Source: Onchocerca volvulus (lineage: Eukaryota > Nematoda > Chromadorea > Rhabditida > Onchocercidae). From it: a DNA stretch of 64,000 nucleotides. Below the pieces are notes generated by a model. It was not told where the DNA came from and made no database searches. It worked only from the letters and a program-made list of their open reading frames with translations. Of the stretch, positions 1-11,800 are shown one piece after another; position 1 is the stretch's first letter, and each line of letters opens with the position of its first letter. The stretch covers positions 1-64,000 of the forward strand of contig HG738150.1 of assembly GCA_000499405.2 (NCBI GenBank). The letters are read 5' to 3'. The position numbers were made by a program, and so were the translations under genes.

Positions 1-1182
1 CAATTTAGAATATAGTTTGTTAATAATGTTAATATTGAAGGAGCAACTTTAGAAGCCCATAATCTATCAATCTTCAAGAAATTATCTTTTTTCTAATGTT
101 TTTTGAAGTAAATTTTTGGAAAACTTTTCTTTCAATTTCTTATTGACAATTTGAAACCATAATATGAGTTAAGGATTTTTTTAAAAAAAGTCTTTTATTT
201 AGCCAAGTGAAATTTCATTCTATCTTGAGCAAATTCTGATTTTCCCTTTTGATGATTGATTCATCATTTTTTTGATTTGTTAAACTTTGGCAAAATCAGC
301 CATATTGCAGATAATATCATTATTATTACTATCTATATTAGCAATAGTTTAATTCTATGCCATAATTGAAATTCTAATTGAAATTCCAAAATAAGTTTAT
401 CGCGAACTATACTTATGTCTTGTCATCCAGTGATTATCAACCGTCATTATTCAGAAAAATTTTTTACTTCTGCTATTGGACTAGAAAATTGTTACTGTAA
501 GCGGCCGAAAATTTATTTCGCAAATCTTGGAATCTCTGAGAAAACTTTTCATACGAAAGAATTAGTAAATTCACTTGAACTCAATGATAATAAAACCCAA
601 TAATCTCATTGTTAACTGGAAAAGATGACGATATTATTCCACCATGAAGGATGATAAAAGAATAAATGCCTGTTTCACATTTGTATTATGCAGAAAACCT
701 TCCTGCATCATCCTTTAACTAAAATTGTTATCGATAATTACATCTCACATTTCTCAGTTAATTGTTTCGCCTAATTTCTTTTGAATAATAGCGACAGCAA
801 TAAAATGTATTTAATTGCAATAATGTGTTTACAGACAGGAAATAGAAAGAATGACCGTGAAAAATGGACAATACAAGCATGATTTGTAATACTTTCACAA
901 ATGGGAAGACTGCAAGAAGAAAATAAGACAAGTTGACAATGGAAAACGACTAATAATGATGACCTAATGATGGACAAGCAATATCAAGTTTTACAGTACC
1001 ATAAAAGAATGTTGGATAATGAATAGGCTGTTCATAAGCTATAAATAGTAGAAAAAATTTCATGAAATTACGTGCCATAGCTATTTTTCACATATTGAAC
1101 TTTCATTAGTTAAATTAATTATTAAAAGGTGATGAGAAGAAAGAAATATGGCAATCATTATTGCTTGGATAATTCCTTAATT
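1..1182. other. Non-coding stretch downstream of the cuticlin gene
   Basis: This A+T-rich sequence lies 3' of the minus-strand cuticlin gene. Its left part probably belongs to an intergenic spacer and its right edge to the cuticlin 3' UTR. A 62-codon plus-strand frame (415-603) has no signal peptide, recognisable domain or flanking splice sites, and I treat it as chance. I see no RNA gene or repeat family here. Confidence 0.5.
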
Positions 1183-3493
1183 TTATGCTTTCTGTACTGG
1201 ACGCAATTTGAAGGAAATGGTGACAATAACGGCAGCAATGAGTGCAATGCTCAAGCCCATAAACATTGAGAAGCCGAATGGTGACATGCAGATTCCATTT
1301 TGTACTGCAGCAAGTACCACAGGTTGTCCACTGTGATGCAGAAGTGCACGATGACGCAGATCAACTGGTAGAGCTTGATTCTAAAATTCTGTCTGAATAA
1401 GATGGAGAAAGACAAAAAAGAAAGTTGAAAAATTCAATTAAAAAGAAGAAAAGCGCAATTGTTATCCTACATCTCACCTACATCTCACCATATAGTTATT
1501 GATTGACTCATTCGAAAAATTTGGAAAAAATTCATAAAATTAAGAAGAAAACTGAAAGACATACGTCTTCGCTGATTTCAAGAGCGCTAATATCAGTTCG
1601 CACGTCGACGATATTCTCCGGTTCCGCAGACCTTTTCTTGAGCAAACGGAGTTGAGCAGCTGCAGCAGGTCTCGTTGCGGCGCCACCAGACTTGACAGCT
1701 CCGAATCCTTGCGGTTCTGAACATTGTGGTCGAGCACATTCGCTGTTTGGTTCCTTAATGGTGATAGTGATCTGGCACTGATAGAAGAGCTGAGATCTGT
1801 CCGCATATTTGTATACGTGCGCTTCTTGGCCAGCCATTAGATCTAAGAATTCAAGTTAATTAACAAAGATGATTTAAATTTTGAGTCACTCTAAATAAAT
1901 CATTTTCTATCCGATTCAAAAGAATCATTTCTGTTTTAATAGAAATACAACTGCCGTTTATCGTAGATTTTTCAGCACATTACTTAATATTTTCTCAATG
2001 ATCACTTACCTGTTGGATATTCCAAATTGTTTAACAAATATTTGTCGAGAGCACAACCATCTGAATTTAAAATTTCTACAGTGTCACCATTGCCATCATC
2101 CACAAAGCAGGAATGGACAACTGCGCAAAAGGTATCAACAGTTTCAGAATCGCAGGTCCATTTATGATAAACTGGCTGGCCGATGGTAGCAAACTGAATT
2201 GGTTGTCCAGTTGGTCCACCATCCAAGATCTAAAATATGAAACATAAAATGCAATAGAAAAGAAGTTTGTTTATGGAAGTAATTCCAAACGACATTTATG
2301 CATAATAAATGCGTCAGCAATTTTTTTTCTATCTTCATCTATTGTTATTTGGGCGATATTCCAAAGAAAATCTCTACTTTTCCTATGAGAGATTTGACTC
2401 ATAAATCGATTTTTTAATGTTTGAATTTTATTCTAAGATTGAATTTAAAGAGAAGCATGCCTCATATCGGCAAACAGGCATGGGAACAATCTGAGTTTGA
2501 AAAGCAGTTGTGATTTCGGACACTTCGATCTGGGTGCTGACCGTTTTGTCAGCTTCCATGTAAAAGCACTGTACTCGGTATGCACGATCAACTTTTGTCA
2601 CAAACAGTGGGTGGAAGGAGATTACAACAGTAGTTGTTACAAAGATACCTAAAAAAAAACTTTTTTATGAAAATACTGGGAAATTGAGAAAGATTTCTCT
2701 ACTTTAAATATCTTTTAAACACTGTTAAATCTGAAACTGTTCAGCAAGAATTTGCTTAATCGAAATATTATAGAACAATACCTCGCGGATTCAGAGATCG
2801 TGTGCGTGCAACATTGCAAGAATCGAAGGGAAGTGAAATTCCGGCAACCTGACGTCCACCTTCATCATTACGGCAACCTGCTTGATCGTAAAGACCTTTC
2901 ACATAGACATGTCCCTCGAATGCATTGCGTGTATTAAAATTGATAGTTATCGAAGTTGGTCCGCACTCAATTTCTGGCTCTCCTGTAAATGAATGTATGT
3001 TGGATCAAAATGAAGAAATAAAAATAATGACAAAACTAATTCCTTACTCCTTATAAGAATCTAATTCCATAAAGATGAAGAAATGAAAGTATATGAATTT
3101 TAGAACAGATAATGAATGAATAAAATAACTTTTTTTGTATGTTGAAATTCTATGAAATTACAGTAAAATTAATGCTAAGTCAGTACGTCGAAATCAGTAA
3201 CATACAGAAAAAAATTGATGTATTCTTAAATAATTTTATAAAACTACGACTAAATTTTTAAGAATCAAATAAATTTCTAAAACTTCCTTCAATCTGCAGC
3301 TGTGAAAAATATGGTCAAGATTCTGAAAAATGTGGCCCCTTAAAAAAAAAAAAAAAAAGACAGAAAAGGCATATATATAAAGTTGGCAGTATATATTTAA
3401 GGAAAGCATAATACCTTCGACACCGTTGTCAACAGGAATTGAATACGACAATGCAAAAAGCGCAGTGCAGAAAGCGATAAGACGAAGCATCAT
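1183..3493 (-). CDS. cut-1: Cuticlin with ZP domain, CUT-1 family (complete, 6 exons)
   Basis: Cuticlins are ZP-domain proteins that polymerise into insoluble cuticle layers beneath alae and cords. Exons, in coding order: 3493-3415, 2982-2782, 2648-2461, 2229-2010, 1842-1565 and 1380-1183. The phases join cleanly to give 387 residues, close to Ascaris CUT-1 in length. Residues 1 to about 19 form a signal peptide. The ZP domain spans roughly 28-272 and includes the family signatures GEPEIECGP, EGHVYVKGLYDQ, DKTVSTQIEV and CDSETVDTFCAVVHSC. KKR at 298-300 followed by SAEP is a furin-type cleavage site. A membrane segment at about 358-379 precedes a short basic tail. This order (signal, ZP, cleavage site, anchor) fits a secreted protein released by proteolysis. 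Intron 3 (2460-2230) uses a GC donor instead of GT. The cut-1 name rests on recalled similarity; a cut-1 paralogue remains possible. Confidence 0.93.
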
Positions 3494-3600
3494 TTCAGAA
3501 GATCAAGAAAATTCGATTTTAGAAGATTGCTTGTCGTTCTTTCTACCTGATCACTGTTGTTGTTGTTGTTTTTGATGTTGTTGTTGTTGTTGCTACCGAT

Positions 3601-3650
3601 GTTTTATACACCTACACTTCATTTCGAGAAAAATAACTGCCTTTTATATA
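3601..3650 (-). promoter_or_regulatory. TATA boxes of the cuticlin promoter
   Basis: On the minus strand 3650-3641 reads TATATAAAAG, a strong TATA box about 150 bp upstream of the cuticlin ATG. A second TATAAAAC lies at 3608-3601. Between them and the ATG is a CAA-rich leader (plus-strand TTGTTG repeats, about 3554-3592). A sharp TATA promoter suits a gene expressed in pulses at moults. The start site is not determined. Confidence 0.6.
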
Positions 3651-3659
3651 ATTCTGGAA

Positions 3660-4350
3660 TACGGGGTATTCTACATGTCTGCTTTTGCTTTTACGGTGAC
3701 ATTTGACATTTCGATTGCCCTGCCCTCGTGCCCTCTAACCTCCAGCATCATTTTCCCTTCGTCTCTTCGTCCGCATCACTGCGATGACCTCCTCTTGAAA
3801 ACATTTGACCGTTCATTTTCTTCTCCATTTCAAACAAAAAATTTTAGTTAAGAAAAGAACAAGACAAAAAAAAAAAGAACGGTTTGAATTGATGAAGGAT
3901 ATACTTTCGAACAAGAAACAACACAAACCAGTACAAATTCGGGTCAAATATCTTCGGTTTTTCATCAATACACGCAAAAACTTTCCCAAGGAGAAAGATC
4001 AGTCTTATTGTCATCATCGTTATTAATTATATCACATTGTCATGATCATTTTACCAACACATTCATCACTTATAGTGTCACCACTATTACTAAAATACTC
4101 ATTATCATTATTGTCAAGCGCTCGTTTAATCTATCATCAAACACAGTCTGATGACGGATAACTCTGAAATCAAAAAAAAATTAGATGATGCTAAGAAAAT
4201 AGTTAAATTAATTAGAAAATCGGTCATAATTATTGTAATAATTATTATCATTCAATCAGTGTAAAAGCTTAAAATTGCTATCGTAAACATTTCACTTGTT
4301 TTGTATGCATGACTCAATCTTATTATCCTTACTGCTTTTTTATGCAAATT
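3660..4350. other. Intergenic, no gene seen
   Basis: This is sequence upstream of the cuticlin promoter. A 73-codon plus frame (3805-4026) is lysine-rich and matches an A-rich tract. It has no start context or splice sites that would support translation. Confidence 0.5.
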
Positions 4351-4354
4351 GCAG

Positions 4355-4458
4355 TTATTATTATTATTATTATTATTATTATTTAATTATTACTATTGTT
4401 ATTATTATTATTACTATTATTATTATTATCACGAATATTATTATTATTTACTATTATA
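4355..4458 (+). repeat. (TTA/ATT)n trinucleotide microsatellite, imperfect
   Basis: About 100 bases of interrupted TTA repeats with occasional TTAC and TTG variants. The Tyr/Ile/Leu-rich frames across it are repeat translation products and are not counted as genes. Confidence 0.9.
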
Positions 4459-5715
4459 TTAACGAATCAGAAATCTTTTACTGCTTCTAACAAATCGGTG
4501 GTATTTACAACGAAATGCTACTTTGTATCCAGATTATTAAAGTCAACTTCGATTCCATCTTCTGCATTTCTTTCCGATTAAATGCGATTTTTTGTAATCA
4601 TTGCTAAGAAGTGGATCTTTATCAAATTAAGTGATAATTTCACGTTTAATGCAGTAAATATTTGCGAAAACGAAAGTTGTGGGATAATAGATATATTCAT
4701 GCTAAAAATAGGCTTAAATTACTTACTTTTTCCTTTGCCAAATTTTGTTTATTTGATTTAGTTCTTCTAATACAATTAATTTTGTTAGTTTGTTTAACGT
4801 TGATTTTTTTCCACCAGAACTGGCTTCATTTTTGCTTGTCGAATAAGAATCAACTTTTCTTACGGACATAAGTCCGTTTAGTATTCAACACCTTTTCGGC
4901 GAAACAGACCTACCACATCAATGAACGATCTTTTGTTATTATTTTTTTATATCGTCGCAGTGATCATTTTCTTCTAACTTCTATCAATAATTAATTAGTG
5001 TCGATTGCATTTTATCATGGGATGTTTTCAATTTCAGTGTATATGATAGGATGTGAAGTGATGTTCCATCCGTTATCGAGAATTGTCTCGATTCTTATGA
5101 AATGATAAATAAATGACGAGGAATTATCAATTTTCAGCGTAACTGAAGAACAATTAGAATATTTTCTGAATAATCAAAAAGAAACAGTGATTGAGCAATA
5201 GCTGAAAAGAGAAAACATTATCAGAAAAAGCATTTTTTCTGACTGATCAGAACAAGCAACATGGTTTTTATTTCCGATATCATTAATAATTGCTGATTTC
5301 ACTAGATTTATGCCCAACTAATAATTATCATTTTCCATGGCATCATTGAAATGATTTTAATATCAATCAAAAGGAATGGATAGATATTAGTTAGATTTAT
5401 CATTTCTCACTAAGCACCATGTTTTTATGAATCAAATTTCATAAAATCAAATGATAAGAATTCTCAAATTCCATTCACACTATGCTAACCACATATGTGA
5501 AATTTTATTGTTGCTCAATCTAAAAAAAATGAAATTTTTAATTTGCTTAGTCTGCGCCCATTACATGCAACTTGCAATATTCACATTGAAATTGAATATT
5601 GCAAATGCATATTCAATTCCAATTTTCTCGTTTCGTTCTTTCATTTTCATCAAAAATCTCTTGAGTAATTCGATTTTATTGTTCTTTTGTTTTGAATATT
5701 GAATAGAGTGTATGC

Positions 5716-5819
5716 GTATGCGTATACGTCTTATATGTGTGTGTATATGCGTATATGTGTGAGTGTATGTGTGTGTATATATGCGTATATGTGTGAGTGT
5801 ATGTGTATGTATGTATGTA

Positions 5820-5869
<50 letters not shown>
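5716..5869 (+). repeat. Compound GT-rich minisatellite and (TG)23 microsatellite
   Basis: From about 5725 a unit of roughly 36 bases containing GTATATGCGTATATGTGTGAG appears twice in tandem. It is followed by (GTAT)n from about 5805 and then (TG)23 at 5824-5869. Alternating purine-pyrimidine sequence of this length can adopt Z-DNA. The Cys/Val and His/Thr frames on either strand are artefacts of the repeat. Confidence 0.9.
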
Positions 5870-5870
<1 letters not shown>

Positions 5871-5899
5871 TGTATTTGCATGCATGGAGTAACGCATGA

Positions 5900-8800
5900 T
5901 ATTCATTGGAAGTTAGTGAAATTAGTAAAATTAGTTTGGAGATTTTATGCGAAAGTTTTTCAACAATCGATGTGTCACACTAGGGATAATCTGCAATTTT
6001 TTATATCCAGGAATGTGCAAAATTGTACGCCATGCTGAATTTCAATGAATTTTTCTTGTTCTTATTTAATTCTTTCACCTAAAATTAATAAATTCCAGGA
6101 ATTGTAAATAGTAACAATATTTTCTTCTAAAGTTTGTTTGAAGTAATCAAAGATAATAGTTTGCTACAGTGATAATAAATAAAGGTCGCTTTTCAGGTTA
6201 TCATCTCACACAACATTTATAAATCAAAGGACACTTTTTCAAGTACTCAATTCTTTAATTCATATCAACTTTAGGATCTTATTAAAGTAAGCAAAAAAAA
6301 AGATGAAATAGTGAAATCAAACACAAGAAAATTACTAAAACAATCATTTATAAATCGATTCTGAAATCTTTCATGATTACACTGATGAAGAGGAAAGTAG
6401 TGGAATGCACGAAGAAATCCATTAGTAGTTGCATCAGTTTTGTTGTTTAAAAATGAAATTTTTTATTTCCTTTGGAAGTACAATAAATGATGAATTTTGT
6501 TGATAATTATGTCGCAACCAAGCAAGGTTCTTTTGTTGTTTAATTGTACAGAAAAGAGTTGATGGATATATAAAAAAAAGAATTGCTTGTTTTCACTTTT
6601 TCCGTAGTAAATAGAAAATTAACAAAAATAATTTAAATGAAAAAAACAAACAATTTTGTTGAAATCTTTATATTATTTCGGAAATTTGCTAAAATCTTTT
6701 CATTCTTTTCGTTCCAATTTTTTAATGTTTCACACTTTTCTTTAGATCGTTTTACCTTATATTTTCTAACTGTTGCTAAGAATATCACTGAGAACTAATG
6801 AACTTTTTACTATCAATAAAATATGACAACGAAATAATTTTGAATGTGATAATAATCAAAAAAAAAAATGCGACATTTGATCCGTGATAATCCTTCCTTC
6901 TCATTTTCAGCCTTCATTCATGGTTGTCTCAATAATTTTGATGATTTTTTTTTTTAATCTCAAATTATTATTACATATTGTATTGACAATCACAGCTTTT
7001 TTTTTGTAACTATTTTTAGAAATTAAAAACAAATGAGAGGAAATTATAATAAGGAAGCGATTGACGAAAAGATCTATCGGAGGATTGAACAGCAGACTAA
7101 TTAAACAATTATTCTTCCTTTTTCCCTTTCATCTATTTTCGGTCAAAATTTAATTAAATAATTATTTCGAATTATAATAATTTACATTTATGGACTATTT
7201 TTTGAAGAAAAAAATTGAAAGTTGATTTACAATACTGCTATCACAGTTGATGTTTTGACAGTGCCAATTATCATTCATTTGTTGGTTGTAATAATATCAT
7301 TACTATTATAAATAAAATTATCATCAATATTATTGCAGAAGTTGCAGTACCATCTTTGGAGAGGTAAAGAATTGTGGCTGGCGCTGATTATTTTAGAGAA
7401 ATTTTTTATTGCCATCATCGAGAGTTGGCGTGAAAACGAAAATAGCATTTGACATTCGTGTGTCCACCTAATATTGCAAATTATTGTACCAAAGACATTC
7501 TTTGTTCTTTTCAATTTCAGACTTTGACTTTTATTAGTATTAATTTATTATTCTGATAACACAGATGCATCACAGATATGCAAACATAGTAGTATGCCTA
7601 TTTTAACCCACTTAAAAGTATCAATGATTAAATTTTATGGGTACGGTATGTCGATTATTTTCACTTCATAGATAAAAGAAAAAACAATAAATAAAAGAAA
7701 CGGATCATTTAAATTAAAAAATTGAAATGATGCAGTTTTTGGCTTCACAAATGGCTTGTGAAAAAATTTTTTCGTATCAGAAATTTAAAGTTCTAATTCT
7801 TTAATCAAATCAGCTCAAGTGATTGTTAATATATTGAAAAGAAATAAATATTTGTAAACAGTGTTAGTAGTTAATCAAAATCTGGGTTATCCGTTATTCC
7901 TTTTTTTTATTATCTGACAATTCTATTATTGTTGCCCGGAGGCAAAACAATTGTTTTTCAAAACTCATTTGTCGCGAGATTTTTAATTTATAGAATTAAA
8001 TTTTATGAGCAACTTTAATCTTTCCAAATCTAATTTAGACACTAAGAAAATTATTGGAAGGGACTAGCATAATAGAGAAAAATTTACAGTCAATTTCTTT
8101 TTTTTCTAATCCTGAGACTCCATTAGAGGATAATATTTGCGAAAATTTTAAATATGTTTCAATGAAATTGTTGAAATTATCGATGATAATTAAAAAAAAG
8201 GGAATAAATTTTTTCGCAAATAAGAGCAAACTTAGATGTCAGTCACTAATATTTATGTATTCCATTTGCATTTTTTTTCTTTTAATTTGAATTTTACATT
8301 AGAAAATCTGATTTTTCGTATTCACTGTAGTATACTACATACCAACTTCTGGATAAGTAACAAATTCACCAAACAATCATAAATCAGCAATCTTTGATAT
8401 CGCATTTTTACGTCAACTGATAAAACAATACTATATTGTAGCGATTTCAGTCGTGGTTTCTATGTTCTTGCGATATTTAAGCCATTACCAATGCTTACAT
8501 CTGAACGAATATGTTCTGCAAATATTTCGTCTAATGTAGTGATCCTAATCATGACTTAGGAAGTTATTTAAGAAAGACAATTTTGACCATCCTAACTGGT
8601 CAGTAATCGGCCCAGTAATCGGCCTATCACAGTTACTTTTATTCTTACAGTGTTTTCAATGATCATTATCCCTCGGCGATCTTCATCTCATCATAAATTT
8701 CATATATTTTGCTGTTCGTCTAAATCAAACATTTATTGCATTGAACGTATCGGAATGAAGTTTAGTTGTGCTGTCATATGTATCAATTCCAAATAAGCTC

Positions 8801-11800
8801 TCGCAAATCTTCTATTTCTCAATGATCAGAAGATTTGAAAACTATTTTTGAAATTGAAAAGGATGCTATATTATGCAAAATTAAATGTCATTCCTTTGGG
8901 AAATATATGGAAAAAAAGAATGAAAGAGTCTGTGTGAAATGAAAAAGGAAGTAATATCGAAGATCGTTGGCATAACAAATAACTACAACTAGAAGTGATA
9001 TGCAAATTATCTCTAATCCAAAGTACTATCTTTTTTTAACAAATGGATACTGAAATATTATAGCCATTCTTTTGATATTTCTTTTGCTTTTCCTTTTAAT
9101 TTGATTAAGAAACAGGAATTGATAAAAATTATTTTCATTAGTCATCGATTTAATTTATGTTTATCATATTTCGATTGCAATATTTTCCATCCAGCTGATG
9201 AAGATATGGGTGGTAAGCGATATAAAAAATCTCACATGAAATTTTTTGATCATGATCGATGATTTGCTAAGAAGAAAACAAAAAAAAATAGTTTGCATCG
9301 AATGCTGATGATTCTAGCAAATGCCATTTATGAAATCATCTTTATTTGCTCTAAGCGATAAAATGTTAAGATTATTCAAGGACTGACAACAAAATCAATC
9401 CGATCGGTATAATAGTTGACATTGTGATATCTTTGCGGAGTATTTTATTCATCTCACACAGTTTGACGAAAGATTGAATTATTCAAATTTGACGAAAAAT
9501 TGAACTACTCTCTGCAGCTTTTAGCAGAAAAAGTGCAACAGTTTACGAATAGCCAATTGGACATGCTGATATTACGGTGATATCACATATGCTGTAGTTT
9601 GATGTAATAACTGCATTACATATCACAATAATTCGATGAGAAAAGTAATACGCGAAGTATTCTTTTTCTTCAGAAAATTTGAAATAATTGAATTAGTTCC
9701 ATATCTTTTAGCTATTTTAATTAAACAAAAATTATAATTTGATTTCTGCTCACCTCAACATTATTGGCTTTTGATAATGATAATTCTATGAAAGAAAAAG
9801 CTTATTTATAAGAAACTAATTCTCGAAGAACTAATACTTCGGGGAAACTGAAGATAATGGAATATCCAGTAAATAACTGAATACCAAAATTTCAGACAAA
9901 GACAAAAAAGAAGAATATGTTTTCGTATAAGTTTTCATATAGCGACTAGCTGCAAACTAAAAATTGTCTGATAGCTAGATGATCATAACTAAATAGATTT
10001 TTAATCTTCTCGACGGATCAAGCAAATCAAACTAAAATAAGCAACCAACATCGGCAGAAAAGCGGCGACAACGTTGATTTTCTGTTTCAGCCATGTGCAT
10101 AACATCTTTATTAATAACATTTATTATGAGTTTCACAGGAATTCAAGCTATATGTGAAGTTTTAAGAATTATTTATTACAAATATTGATGAAAACAACAC
10201 CAATAATATTTGTATTATTGATCGGTGCTTCATCAGTGATAATCACAATCAGCAAAGAATTGATGATGTCTTTCTTCTTGGATGAGCAAGGATCAGAGAC
10301 AATCGCGAAATTTTTGGGAAAAGAAAATTTTCCTTTTGTTTATTGGCTTATAATTGCAATTGCTTGCAGTTGTTTTAACTTTTTTTTTTTTTTCACAAGA
10401 GAGATAACTGATTTCAATTCGTGTAACTGCAAATTTTGCTAATTGTTAATAGTAGACATTCTTACATATTTATTCCTTTGTTCAAATCAATTCTACCTTT
10501 AATGTATCGCAGAAATGAAAATAAAATTTCTTTTTTTTTCTTTTTCTTTAACCCTTAAAAGATACAAAAAAAGATAACAAATATATATCAAAAGGAACCA
10601 AAAAAGAAAAAAAATCAGTTTAAAGAAAATTCAATTTCAAAAAAAAATTGAAGCTTAAAGAAGTCAAAAAGAACGACATCAAATGTTTCGTCGTAATCAT
10701 CGAAGCAGCCATAAAATTCTGATCGTCATTATCATCGCATCAGCAGAATTCAATGACAGAAAAAGTCATCGCTGAGCTTATTCGACGTGAGAAAATAGAC
10801 TCTTTTCTCATCATTTTTTAAATTCAGTAAAAATTTTGTACGTTTTAACAAAAAATTTATTTTCATCTATTCTATTTGTTTTGTTTTAATTATGAATATG
10901 TAAGAAAAATTTTGAAAAATTTTAAATTTAAAAATAAATACGCTTCGCTGGCTGTTTGATTAAAAAAAATTATAAAGAAACGGATTTTATATAAATTTAT
11001 GTAGATATTCGTTTCTAAAACAAAATTGTTTTGTTTCAAGTTGAGTTTGAAGCATTGAAATTCATTCTTTCATGAAGTATCTGCTAGAAAATAACGAATC
11101 TTTTCGAACAATTAGTTTGTATGCAGAAATGAACTATTTTAGAAATAATTATATATAAATAAAAGTACTGTGTTCCAAAATAAACATAATTATTTTATTC
11201 TATTACTTTTTTCCTTTACAAATCTAATTAAATTGAAGGAAATATAGTCATACTTTCGGCCAATTACTTCTTATAAAATGATCTATCAAAAAATTTGGTC
11301 TTTGTAAACAAGAAATTTGAACAGAAAAACCGGATAGAAGGTTCGTTTGTTCATTCGGTAAATCAGCTGAATAAATTTATTATAATTTGAATAATTTTCA
11401 ATCTAAAGATCAGTAAACTAAATCAATATTCACCTGTTGATATACAAAAATCACTTTCATTATTGGAAATTGTTATCGTTGCACGAAGATAGTTTTTCCT
11501 TTACTTCTTCCTACGCGGAATAACGATCTGAAAACTCTTCTCTATAGTATAAGAGATTTTAAGTTTGAAAAAAAAACAAAAAAATGGTAAATTATCGTTT
11601 ATTAGCAGCAAAGATCAAATATATTAAGTCAACGTTATTAGCAGTTCGCTCAGGTATTTATCTTCGATAGTTATTTACATGGAAATGTTTACGATTGCAT
11701 CTGGTTTTGCTTCATTTTTGCTTCAAAAACGTCCGAACTTCAAATTATGTTTTTATATGTATTATCAACTAAATTCATTGTATCATGTATGATTTCTATG

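Noticed and set aside
4296..4581. Tyr/Ile- and Leu-rich frames
   Set aside because: They arise from the TTA repeat; no start context or splice sites.
5561..6038. Several frames rich in Cys/Val or His/Thr on both strands
   Set aside because: They are translations of the GT/AC microsatellite and its flanks, not genes.
10188..10442. ORF starting MKTTPIIFVLLIGASS, like a small secreted protein
   Set aside because: The signal-like start is attractive, but the frame degenerates into a T-tract Phe run and no cysteine pattern or second exon is visible.
10683..10775. 30-codon ORF with hydrophobic centre (KILIVIIIASAEF)
   Set aside because: Too short and without promoter, splice or similarity evidence.
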